Shown here one piece after another: positions 34,098-42,039 of a stretch of 64,000 nucleotides of DNA. How positions within the stretch are numbered: position 1 is the stretch's first letter; each line of letters opens with the position of its first letter. The notes under the pieces were generated by a model, which worked only from the letters and a program-made list of their open reading frames with translations, did not search any database and was not told where the DNA came from. Made by a program: the position numbers and the translations under genes. Source of the stretch: JBCBCP01 sp039817385 (lineage in GTDB: Bacteria > Pseudomonadota > Alphaproteobacteria > Rhodobacterales > Rhodobacteraceae); NCBI GenBank assembly GCA_039817385.1, contig JBCBVY010000001.1:1-64000 (forward strand). The letters run 5' to 3'.

Positions 34098-34649
34098 ATG
34101 ATCCCCGTGCTGGACCGGCTGGGCGGGGAGGGGCGGCGCACGCAGATGCTGGCCGCGGCAGGCATTTTCGAGGTGCCGGATGGCAGCGCGATGATCCCCG
34201 AGAGCGATGCGGCCCGCCTGCACCAGGTGCTGCGCCGCGAAGAGCCGGAGATGGCCCCGACGCTCGCCGCCTATGCGGGCGTGGCCACCGGGCGCTACAT
34301 CCTCACGCACCGCATCCCGAAACCTGTCCAAACCGTCCTGCGCGCACTCCCCGCATGGCTCGCCGCCCCCATGCTCGCCCGCGCGATCACCCAGCACGCA
34401 TGGACCTTCGCCGGGTCGGGCACGTTCACGGCTGTGGACGCATGGACGTTTGAGATCAGGGAGAATCCTTTGATCGCCGGAGAGCATAGCGACCACTGCC
34501 TCTGCCACTGGCACGCGGCGGTCTTCACGACGCTCTACCGCGCCCTCGTCCACACCGCGTGCCTGTGCCTTGAGGCCACCTGCGGCGCACAGGGCAAAGG
34601 CATCCCCTGCCGGTTCGAGGTCCGCGTGGAGCGGCGGGAGGGGGGCTAG
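34098..34649 (+). CDS. bchJ: BchJ-like 4-vinyl reductase (V4R) domain protein; start codon unresolved
   Basis: A protein of at least 183 residues with the V4R fold; the C-terminal Cys-rich stretch (CLCLEATCGAQGKGIPCRFEV) is diagnostic. BchJ was linked to 8-vinyl reduction of bacteriochlorophyll precursors, and its exact role is debated. The conserved start of the domain (TGLIGPNAILQ) is encoded in frame just upstream of the first ATG (34098), but that frame is open only back to a TGA at 33984 and contains no ATG, GTG or TTG. Either a rare start (CTG 34065) is used, or there is a frameshift/sequencing error near the bchE end (GGAGG at 34036). Its stop overlaps the converging gene at 34646. Confidence 0.75.
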   Translation: MIPVLDRLGGEGRRTQMLAAAGIFEVPDGSAMIPESDAARLHQVLRREEPEMAPTLAAYAGVATGRYILTHRIPKPVQTVLRALPAWLAAPMLARAITQHAWTFAGSGTFTAVDAWTFEIRENPLIAGEHSDHCLCHWHAAVFTTLYRALVHTACLCLEATCGAQGKGIPCRFEVRVERREGG

Positions 34650-36275
34650 TCGAGCGCTTTGAGATCGGCGAGGATTTCTTCGTGCAACTCGGTCGCCTTC
34701 TCGAAGTTGTAGGGCATATGCGCCGGATCATAGAACCGGAGTGCATTGTCCACATGTTCCAACGCGGCCTCCAGATGCTTTCGCGGGTCCTCAGTCGCGT
34801 CATGCGCAGCCCACGCCTGCTCCGCAATTGCAAGATTCTCTTGTGTCATCGCCCAGTCAACCGGATGCTCAGCCTCGGTGCGCACGCGCAAGGCCGCGCG
34901 GTACCCCTCCACCGCCTCGGCCAGCAGAGCGGCCCCTTCCGGCCCGGCGATGCGGGTGCCTTGGGCATCCAGCGCACCTGCGAGATTTTTGCATAGTCGT
35001 CGCCCAGTCCTTCGGCTGCTCCGCTTCGGTGTACACGCGCAAGGCGGCGCGGTAGCGCTCCACCGCTTCGGCCAGCAACGCGGCCCCCTCCGGCCCGGCG
35101 GTGCGGGAGCCTTGGGCTTCAAGCGCGATGGCGAGGTTTTGCATGGTCATCGCCCAGTCCACCGGATGCTCTGCTTCGGCGGTCACGCGCAAGGCGGCGC
35201 GGTAGCTCTCCACCGCCTTGGCGAGCAGCACGGCGCCCTCCGGCCCGGCGGTGCGGGTGCCTTGGGTTTGAAGCACAGCGGCGAGGTTTTGCATGGTCAT
35301 CGCCCATTGCACCGGATGCTCCGCCTCGGTGTACATACGTAAGGCGGCGCGGTAGCTCTGCATTGCCTCGGCCAGCAGCGCGGCGCCCTCTGGCCCAGTG
35401 GTGCGGGTGCCTTGGTTTTGCAGTGCGCCCGCGAGGTTGTTGTGCGCCATTGCCCAAAGCAGCGGCGCGTCGGTTTCGAAATTGGCGGTCAGCGTCTCTC
35501 GTATCATCTGCGCCGACAGGGCCAGACCCGCCCCGCCATAGCGCAGGCCGTGGGCGTAGAAGACGCCGTCATACCGCAACTTCCGCCGCACCGGCTCCAG
35601 CGTATCCACCGCTTCGAAACTGTTCGCGGCGCTGTTCAGGACGCGGTAGGCCAGATCAAGGTCGCCGCGGGCGAGGGCGTTGTCGGCGCGCAGCTCGGCA
35701 CTCCGCGCCGCCTCATCCAGTTCGGTGTAATGCACCTGTGACAGCAGGGTTTCGACCTCGTCCGGGTCAACCCGGTCAATCGCATCCTGCGCGGCGGCCT
35801 TCAGGTTGGTCAGCTTGCGGTAGGTGTCTGGGATCGCGTCGACCTCGGCGCGCAGCTTGCGCCAGTCCTCGGCTCGCTTTGTCAGCTCCTCGCGGATCGC
35901 CCCGTCGCCCATCGAATGCGCGCCCGCGATGTCGAACCGCCCTGCGAGCAGTTCCAGCGCGTCCCGGTCGAGGGCGGCGATGTTGTCCAGCTGTTCGCTG
36001 GCGCTCATCTTCACGCGGCGTTCAAGCTGGTCGATCTCTTCGTCTGAAATCTCCAGCGCCGTGGCCAAGGCGTGCACCGTCTGCGCGGTCGGGTTGTGCA
36101 CACGCCCCGTCTCCAGCTTCGAGATGTCGCCTTTGCGCCCCTCCGCCACCTCCGGCTCAAGGTTTGGATAAAGCGCGCAGGCCAACTGACCTTGAGTCAT
36201 GCGCTGCTCCGCCCGCCGCCGTTTGACGAGTCGGCCAAAGGCGGCGCCGAAGGTGTCTGGTGCGGGGGCGGGCAC
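34646..36275 (-). pseudogene. HTH (XRE) regulator with TPR array, interrupted by a one-base frameshift
   Basis: Restored, it would encode about 542 residues. Order: XRE-type helix-turn-helix (about 10-72; MTQGQLACALYP, GDISKLETGRVHNPTAQTV), helical region, then TPR units of 50 residues with the signature EHPVDWAMTMQNLA and GPEGAALLAEAVE-YRAALR. The frame starting at GTG 36275 leaves the TPR pattern at about 34990, and the pattern resumes in another frame until 34646. Other repeat units read GCGAGGTTTTGC (plus strand); this one reads GCGAGATTTTTGC, with one extra T in a run of five (34986-34990). As sequenced the protein ends at 34869. It could be a true mutation, a reversible homopolymer switch or a base-call error. 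Divergent from the 59-residue gene at 36427. Confidence 0.75.
34850..35460. repeat. 150-bp tandem repeats encoding TPR units
   Basis: Equivalent points (the codons for D-W-A) recur at 35001, 35151, 35301 and, more diverged, 35451, exactly 150 bases apart. The next point is at 34850, 151 bases from 35001 because of the inserted base. The inner units are highly similar at DNA level, pointing to recent duplication or homogenisation. Confidence 0.85.
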
Positions 36276-36426
36276 GCTAACTCTCTCTAACCTGCGATCA
36301 ATTTTCTCAAACTTTGCCTCAAACCTCTGCCGGATCGAAAAAATGCCGTCCGGCCCGCAGGTTATCCGTGCGTTCCGAAGGAGCGTAACAAGGGACCTTG
36401 TTCAACTTCAAGTGGGAGACCACCCG

Positions 36427-36606
36427 ATGATTGAACGACTGAAGACACTGATGACCAAAGTGGCTGCCGCCATCTGGTGCCACCGCGTAAGCTACGCCAG
36501 CCTTGCCGCGATTTATGGCGCGGGGTGTTTTGGCCTAGTAGACAAGGAGACCGTCGCGCAGGTGGCGACGGCACTATATGTCGCGATCAGTGCCCAGCGG
36601 CACTAA
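36427..36606 (+). CDS. 59-residue small protein with a hydrophobic segment
   Basis: Starts at ATG 36427 behind GGGAG and ends at 36606. It has a basic N-terminus (MIERLKTLMTKV) and a mildly hydrophobic segment (about 22-52; SYASLAAIYGAGCFGLVDKE). No family recognised; small phage- or holin-like membrane peptides have a similar look. It is the nearest gene divergent from the HTH-TPR regulator, which may control it. Codon pattern and ribosome site support it as real. Confidence 0.5.
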   Translation: MIERLKTLMTKVAAAIWCHRVSYASLAAIYGAGCFGLVDKETVAQVATALYVAISAQRH

Positions 36607-36644
36607 GGCGGAAGGTGGGCAGATTGCCCACCCTACGCTCTGTC

Positions 36645-37571
36645 TCAGGCGGCGGGAGCGGCTGCGCTCCCGCCGTTTTCAATCGCCCAATGGGCATTAC
36701 TCTTTATGCCGCCCAGCGGAAAGAAGTGCACGTTGGTGATGTTGAACTCCGGGTGCGCGGCCTTGTGGGCGGCAAGCTCGGATATCACCTCGGTCGGCTC
36801 GAAGGGCAGGAGCAGTTTGGTCACGTCTTTCGCCCGCCGTTGCAGCACGCGCAGGGATGGGCCGACGCCGCAGGCGATGGCGAATTTGATCATCGTTTGC
36901 AGCTTTGCCGGGCCCGCGATGCCGATATGGATGGGCAGGTCGATGCCTGCCGCCTTCAGATCGTCCGCCCACTTGATGATCGGGCCGGCCTCGAACGCAA
37001 ATTGCGTGGCGATGGCCATCTGCGCGTCCGTCCGCTCCGCGAAGTCCTGCTTCCAGCGCAGGGCCGCATCCACGTTGGCCATCCCGCCATCGGGGTCGAT
37101 GTCGCGGTTGCCTTCGGGGTGGCCCGCGACGTGCAGGCGCTCAAAGCCTGCCTGATCAAAAAGCCCGGTCTCCATCAGCTGCATGGAGCTGTCGAAATCG
37201 CCGTGGGGCGTCTCCACCCCGCCTGCGAGCAAGAGCGCCTGTTTCACATCCGCTTCGCCCTGGTAGCGCGCGATCCAGTCGGCGAGCGTCGCGCGGTCCT
37301 TGATGATGCGCGCCGGAAAGTGCGGCATGACCGGGAAGCCGCCCGCGTTCAGGCGCGCGGCGGTGCGCACCATGTCCTCGATCGGCGTGCCTTCGATATG
37401 GGCGATGTAAACGCGGGTGCCCTCGGGCAGGATCGCGCGGAAATCCTCGACCTTCTCGGCGGTGCGCGGCATGACCTCGATGGAGTAGCGTTGCAGGAAC
37501 GCCTCTACTTCCGCGCTCAGGCGGCCAGGGGTGGGGGCGTCCGTTTTCTTGGCGAGGTTCAGCAATCCCAT
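36645..37571 (-). CDS. Methylenetetrahydrofolate reductase family protein
   Basis: A 308-residue TIM-barrel protein of the MTHFR family (FAD-dependent; 5,10-methylene-THF to 5-methyl-THF). Supporting stretches: SIEVMPRTAEKVEDF, VYIAHIEGTPIEDMVRTAARL, HFPAR, LLLAGG and the C-terminal DLPIHIGIAGPA followed by CGVGPSL. It is diverged from MetF of enteric bacteria. It lies 49 bases after the 'virulence factor' gene on the same strand, probably one operon. Its product would feed the methyl-THF:corrinoid methyltransferase at 28888. Confidence 0.82.
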   Translation of the reverse strand: MGLLNLAKKTDAPTPGRLSAEVEAFLQRYSIEVMPRTAEKVEDFRAILPEGTRVYIAHIEGTPIEDMVRTAARLNAGGFPVMPHFPARIIKDRATLADWIARYQGEADVKQALLLAGGVETPHGDFDSSMQLMETGLFDQAGFERLHVAGHPEGNRDIDPDGGMANVDAALRWKQDFAERTDAQMAIATQFAFEAGPIIKWADDLKAAGIDLPIHIGIAGPAKLQTMIKFAIACGVGPSLRVLQRRAKDVTKLLLPFEPTEVISELAAHKAAHPEFNITNVHFFPLGGIKSNAHWAIENGGSAAAPAA

Positions 37572-37620
37572 GTCGTCTCTCCCTTGCGCGCGTAGCGCGC
37601 AGCTTTAGGTGTCGTGCGGC

Positions 37621-37917
37621 TTACGCGCGGCCTTCATTGTCGATCAGTTGCTTGAGGCGGTCCTGATCGTATTCCGTCTCAAGGCGCTGCGCCTCCGCCT
37701 CGGCGATCTCGGCGGGATCGCCTTCGACGGTGTAGGGGTCCGCCTTGCGCCACTCGGCGAGGTAGGCATCGGCGTCCCGCGCGCCAACCTTCATTGCGGC
37801 GCGGTCAATCGCCTGCTCAAACCGTTCTGCGAGCTGCCGCTTGGCGCCCCGGCGGCCCTTGCCAACGATGACCTGTGCGGGGATGTCCCGCCAATAAACG
37901 ATGGTGACGTCGGGCAT
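37621..37917 (-). CDS. 'Virulence factor' family small protein (PF13769-like)
   Basis: A 98-residue protein with the motif VIYWRDIPAQVIVGKGRRGAKRQL near the N-terminus, found in a small family misleadingly named 'virulence factor' and common in Rhodobacterales. No catalytic motif is known to me. It starts behind AGGAGG and precedes the MTHFR-like gene, so a role in methyl-folate metabolism is more plausible than virulence. That is inference from position. Confidence 0.75.
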   Translation of the reverse strand: MPDVTIVYWRDIPAQVIVGKGRRGAKRQLAERFEQAIDRAAMKVGARDADAYLAEWRKADPYTVEGDPAEIAEAEAQRLETEYDQDRLKQLIDNEGRA

Positions 37918-38086
37918 GGTGCCTCCTGCGTGCTTTAGGGCGGTGTACGGGACGCGGCGGCAAAGCCCCTGCCGAATTTCGACGCAAACCGTTCCATGTG
38001 CGACGAATGTGGCGCGCGCTTCGGGCTTGCACAGGGCGCTGCGTCGCGCCTATGCTACCGCTAACCCGATATGAAAGGCGCATCTC

Positions 38087-39196
38087 ATGGCGCCGAAGCG
38101 TCCCCTTGGTGCGGGCGCGCTCGACAAAGACGATCTGAGCCCCGTGCCGGATCCCCGGAACAGTGACCTTTACGCGGCGCTGGATCTGGGGACAAACAGT
38201 TGCCGTATGCTGATTGCCCGCCCCGAAGGCGCGGGGTTTTCCGTCGTGGACAGCTTTTCCAAATCCGTTCAGCTGGGCGCCGGGCTCGAACGCTCCGGGC
38301 GCCTGTCGAGGGGTTCGATGACGCGGACCATCCAGGCCCTGCGCATTTGCCAGCAAAAGCTGCGCAAGCACAACGTGCGCAAGATGCGCCTTGTGGCGAC
38401 CGAGGCGTGCCGCCGCGCGAACAATGGCGCCGCCTTTCTGGACCGGGTGCGGCGGGAGACGGGGCTGACGCTGGACATCATCCCGGCCAAGGAAGAGGCG
38501 CGGCTGGCCGTGATTTCCTGCGCGCCGCTGGTCAGCCCGAAAACCCACAACCTGCTGGTCGTTGACATCGGTGGCGGCTCGACCGAGCTGGTGTGGATTG
38601 ACCTCTCGGAGGTGCCCAAAGCGCAGCGGCGCCACGCGATCATGCAGCTCGGCCGCGGCTTTGAAACGCCCGCGCGCGGCGCAGCAGAGGCGCGCGTGGT
38701 GGACTGGATTTCCGTACCGCTTGGCGTGGCGACGCTGCGCGATCAGTTCATCGACGTGGAGGATGACGCGGCCCGCTTTGCCCTCATGAGCTGGTTCTTT
38801 GAGGAAAGCCTCGTGGATTTCTCACCTTACAATGCCCCGTCCGAGCATAAGAGGTTCCAGATCGTCGGCACTTCGGGCACTGTCACAACCGTCGCGGCCT
38901 CGCATCTGGGGCTCCGGAGGTATGACCGCACGCGTGTGGACGGGCTGCGCATGACCAGCGCGGAGATCGACGCGGTCATCCGCTCCTACCTTACGATGGG
39001 GCCGCGAGGGCGGCGGGCCGATCCGCGGATCGGGCAGGACCGCCAGGCGCTGATCATGTCGGGCGCGGCAATCCTTCAGGCGCTGATGCGCTGCTGGCCC
39101 ACGGACCGGCTGAGCGTGGCGGACCGGGGGCTGCGCGAGGGGCTACTCTATGCGCAGATGAGTGCGGATGGGGTTCTGTCGGGTGAGCCGGAGTAG
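38087..39196 (+). CDS. Ppx/GppA-family exopolyphosphatase or pppGpp phosphohydrolase
   Basis: A 369-residue protein of the ASKHA ATPase fold with both phosphate-binding loops: DLGTNSCRMLI (about 27-37) and VDIGGGSTELVW (about 160-171). It hydrolyses polyphosphate and/or pppGpp. It lacks the C-terminal HD domain of E. coli Ppx, so the short alphaproteobacterial form. It starts at ATG 38087 and is 41 bases from rlmE, probably co-transcribed. Confidence 0.9.
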   Translation: MAPKRPLGAGALDKDDLSPVPDPRNSDLYAALDLGTNSCRMLIARPEGAGFSVVDSFSKSVQLGAGLERSGRLSRGSMTRTIQALRICQQKLRKHNVRKMRLVATEACRRANNGAAFLDRVRRETGLTLDIIPAKEEARLAVISCAPLVSPKTHNLLVVDIGGGSTELVWIDLSEVPKAQRRHAIMQLGRGFETPARGAAEARVVDWISVPLGVATLRDQFIDVEDDAARFALMSWFFEESLVDFSPYNAPSEHKRFQIVGTSGTVTTVAASHLGLRRYDRTRVDGLRMTSAEIDAVIRSYLTMGPRGRRADPRIGQDRQALIMSGAAILQALMRCWPTDRLSVADRGLREGLLYAQMSADGVLSGEPE

Positions 39197-39237
39197 GGGC
39201 CTCGGAATTTGGACGACCAGAAAAGAGACAAAGCCCG

Positions 39238-39972
39238 ATGAGCGGCAAGAAGACACCAAGCGGCAAGAACACCTCTGGCCGCGGGCAGCGCGAGCTGAAG
39301 GTCAAGGTAAAGAGCGCGCGGGGGCGCAAGCTGTCCTCCACCCGCTGGCTGCAGCGGCAACTGAACGATCCTTACGTCAAGCGTGCACAGGCAGAGGGAT
39401 ACCGGGGGCGCGCCGCCTACAAGATTATGGAGCTGGATGACAAGTACCGCTTCCTCGTGCCGGGCGCGCGCGTTGTGGACCTGGGCGCGGCGCCGGGTGG
39501 TTGGTGCCAGGTGGCGGTGAAGCGGGTGAACGCGCTGGGGGAAAAGCCGGGCAAGGCGGTGGGCAAGATCATCGGCGTCGATCTGCAAGAGATGGAGCCG
39601 ATTGCGGGCACCGACCTCTACCAGCTCGACTTCATGGAAGATGACGCGGATGAGAAGGTAAAGGAATGGCTGGGCGGGCAGGCGGATGTGGTGATGTCGG
39701 ACATGGCCGCCGCATCCTCGGGCCACAAGCAGACTGACCACCTACGCATTATCGCGCTGTGCGAGGCGGCGGCCTATTTCGCCTTCGACGTGCTGGCTGA
39801 AGGCGGAACATTTGTCGCCAAGGTGCTGGCGGGCGGGGCCGAAGGGCAGCTTCAGCAAGTTCTGAAACAGCGCTTTGCCAAGGTCGCCAACATCAAGCCG
39901 CCCGCCAGCCGCGCAGACAGTTCGGAAAAGTTCGTGGTGGCCACAGGGTTTAAGGGGCCGGGGGGCGCCTAA
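39238..39972 (+). CDS. rlmE: 23S rRNA (U2552) 2'-O-methyltransferase RlmE (FtsJ)
   Basis: A 244-residue SAM-dependent methyltransferase with motif I VVDLGAAPGGW (about 78-88), and the K-D-K-E catalytic set spread over SSTRWLQRQLNDPYV, SDMAA and VAKVLAGGAEG. It methylates U2552 in the A loop late in 50S assembly. A basic N-terminal extension of about 30 residues (Lys/Arg-rich) precedes the core. Confidence 0.93.
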   Translation: MSGKKTPSGKNTSGRGQRELKVKVKSARGRKLSSTRWLQRQLNDPYVKRAQAEGYRGRAAYKIMELDDKYRFLVPGARVVDLGAAPGGWCQVAVKRVNALGEKPGKAVGKIIGVDLQEMEPIAGTDLYQLDFMEDDADEKVKEWLGGQADVVMSDMAAASSGHKQTDHLRIIALCEAAAYFAFDVLAEGGTFVAKVLAGGAEGQLQQVLKQRFAKVANIKPPASRADSSEKFVVATGFKGPGGA

Positions 39973-40148
39973 GGCGCCTGCAGCGAGTGCCGCGCCGCCG
40001 CCTTGATCGCGTCAGCCTCTTGCGGCGTGACACGGCGGATCACAAAGCCTTTGCCGCGGGACACGGTGGTCTCCGCCCGGTTTTGCTGGCGCAGCAGCTC
40101 GAAAAGCCGCGCGTGGCGTGGGTTCTGGGGGTCATGCAGCTTTGACAT
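39969..40148 (-). CDS. 59-residue conserved-looking hypothetical protein
   Basis: Reads MSKLHDPQNPRHARLFELLR and ends in a basic, Ala-rich helix. It may be a small regulatory or nucleic-acid-associated protein; I do not recognise it. ATG 40148 is chosen over an upstream start at 40178. It ends 4 bases inside the rlmE stop region, a tight convergent arrangement that suggests a real gene. Confidence 0.5.
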   Translation of the reverse strand: MSKLHDPQNPRHARLFELLRQQNRAETTVSRGKGFVIRRVTPQEADAIKAAARHSLQAP

Positions 40149-40492
40149 AAGGCACCTGGTAACGCGATACAGACGCACGGGATGTCACCGCTTTGCGGCA
40201 CGACAAGGGCACAGTTCAGCCCATTTCGCGGAAGTGTGCGAGTTCTGCACCCTCGCGGAGAGACAGGACGCAGCGCTTATTGCACGGGCCACTCCGCTGC
40301 GGCGCAAACCGGTGGCCGATGAATTGCTCATTGGCATTTCGACGCTGAGCAAATAGATGAAAGCACATCGAGACCCGAATGTGGATCTTCAAACGCGTTT
40401 ACCCGTAGCCAGAGGCAATGCGCAGCTTCGACCGTTGATCTTAATCAAAAGCCCGATCCGATGATGTCACTTGATGAGAAAGTGGTTGGCAA
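40149..40492. other. Left border region of the candidate island
   Basis: 344 bases without a supported gene. It contains the 13-bp copy of the tRNA-Ser 3' end (40255-40267), after which composition becomes AT-richer towards the glycosyltransferase. Confidence 0.5.
40255..40267 (+). repeat. att-like direct repeat, left copy (tRNA-Ser 3' end)
   Basis: gcggagagacagg is identical to 50174-50186, which is the 3' end of tRNA-Ser(CGA). Both copies have the same orientation, as left by site-specific integration into a tRNA gene. Confidence 0.5.
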
Positions 40493-41740
40493 ATGAATAA
40501 TAAAAAAGAGCCGGGCATATATTTTGACCTTTCTGAAATATATTTCTCTTCAAGTCGCCGTTTTCCGTATTATGGAATTGCCAGGACTGTGCGCGAAGTT
40601 GCAATTGCGTTATCGGCTGTCAAAGCTGACGTAGGTTTCGTCATTTACTCTCCGGCCCATAGGTGTTTTTTTGAACCGTCCTTGCATCTCCAATATGATG
40701 AAGCGTTCACCTTTTCACGCGCCTCACGGCCCAAGCAAATAAGGCAAGGCCAAGGACAAAATGCTGCCGATGTGATTCTCCGCAGTGTGGCAGGTTCAGT
40801 CGTCAACGCCGCCAATCGTGTTGGTTGGGCGATGTATAACAGGAAATACTGGAAACCTGTAAGTCTTGAAAATAACGCGCTTATTTCCTTTGCGCGCCCG
40901 AAAATCCTGAGCTCGTATTTTCAGCACGACAACAAGATCGGGCAATTCTATCCAATGGTGCATGATCTTATCCCGTTGCACGACATGTCCAAAACGGGAA
41001 CCCAAAAATTTGCGAGCAATTTCCTGCATGACACGCAGGTCGTCATGCAAAATGCGTCAAGGCTTATCGCGAACTCTCACTTTACCAAAAGGGAAATAAA
41101 GACCTTTGCCGAAAAAGGATATTTCGGGCAGAATTGCCCTCCGATTTCTACCGTTCAATTGGCCCATGAGTTGCGATCCACCCAATCTCTTCCGGAAACA
41201 CTGCACCGACCCGATCCGTATTTTCTGTGTGTGGGAACACAAACGGGACGGAAAAACGTCGACGTCATTCTGAAAGCGTTGTTGAGCCTCGCTCAGGCGG
41301 GATCTCCAATACCTAGGATTGTCCTGGCCGGCGCGAAGCGGAAAAGAACAATTGCCACGCTGAGAGATAAAGAATTCGCGCCCGTACGCCCGTCTGTCGA
41401 ATTTGTTTTCAACCCCAGCGAGGCTGAGCTTTCGGCCCTGTATTCTGGTGCAGATGCACTGATTATTCCGAGCAAGATGGAAGGTTGGGGTCTGCCATTA
41501 GGAGAAGCGCTGTGGAAAGGAACCCCAGGGATTGCTGCAGACATACCCGCTTTGAAGGAAGTTGGGGGTGAAACAGCTGACTATTTCGACCCGGACAATC
41601 CAGACGAGTTGGCGGAAATGCTGAATAAATTCAGGGACCAAAGCTTCAAAGCGCAGGTAAAATCTCGCGTTGCTAGAGCGAAACCACATCTGCGAACCTG
41701 GAGAGACGTCGCACTGGAAACGATCGAGGTGGTGCGGTAA
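40493..41740 (+). CDS. Glycosyltransferase, GT4-like (GT-B fold)
   Basis: A 415-residue cytoplasmic or membrane-associated glycosyltransferase. The C-terminal nucleotide-sugar-binding half carries the GT4 signature (EGWGLPLGEALWKGTPGIAAD, about 325-345) and YFLCVGTQTGRKNVDVILKAL near 240. It transfers an unknown sugar, probably to a surface polysaccharide. The gene is visibly AT-richer than its surroundings (for example the AT-rich first 60 bases), a sign of transfer, and lies just inside the left att-like repeat. No other polysaccharide genes adjoin it. Confidence 0.85.
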   Translation: MNNKKEPGIYFDLSEIYFSSSRRFPYYGIARTVREVAIALSAVKADVGFVIYSPAHRCFFEPSLHLQYDEAFTFSRASRPKQIRQGQGQNAADVILRSVAGSVVNAANRVGWAMYNRKYWKPVSLENNALISFARPKILSSYFQHDNKIGQFYPMVHDLIPLHDMSKTGTQKFASNFLHDTQVVMQNASRLIANSHFTKREIKTFAEKGYFGQNCPPISTVQLAHELRSTQSLPETLHRPDPYFLCVGTQTGRKNVDVILKALLSLAQAGSPIPRIVLAGAKRKRTIATLRDKEFAPVRPSVEFVFNPSEAELSALYSGADALIIPSKMEGWGLPLGEALWKGTPGIAADIPALKEVGGETADYFDPDNPDELAEMLNKFRDQSFKAQVKSRVARAKPHLRTWRDVALETIEVVR

Positions 41741-41993
41741 CGCCGGTAGGTACAATGGGTTACTGGGCCAGTGCCCTTCATGGTGATCAGACACATTGTT
41801 CCGCCGCTGATGGCTTGACTATTTCCGGCGGAAACAGAGCTATTCTCCGCGTTGTCTGATCGAAGCGGCTGACTTCATTTCACTGCCAAATCACCAGCGC
41901 CAGTCACGTGCCGCCGAAAGCTGCGCGAGGACGTGTATGTTAGGTAGACCCGCCTGAACGTCCCCTGTGCGGCCGGGCACCTTCAAATGGAAA

Positions 41994-42021
41994 CGGCGCC
42001 CGGGAATGATCGGGCGCCGTC
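41994..42021 (-). terminator. Terminator of the giant exoprotein gene
   Basis: A perfect 10-bp stem acggcgcccg/cgggcgccgt (41994-42003, 42012-42021) with an 8-base loop, about 20 bases past the stop; only three T follow on the minus strand. Confidence 0.65.
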
Positions 42022-42039
42022 CAGTGGTTCGTCGCGGTG

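Noticed and set aside
34850..35460. CRISPR array
   Set aside because: The 150-bp repeats are contiguous coding TPR units without unique spacers; no CRISPR repeats or cas genes are in the window.
37621..37917. Reading the 'virulence factor' family name as evidence for pathogenicity
   Set aside because: The name is historical. Position beside a methylene-THF reductase-like gene argues for a metabolic role.
37817..38635. Long minus-strand frame across the start of the Ppx/GppA gene
   Set aside because: It overlaps real genes on both strands and its translation shows only the antisense of Ppx/GppA motifs.
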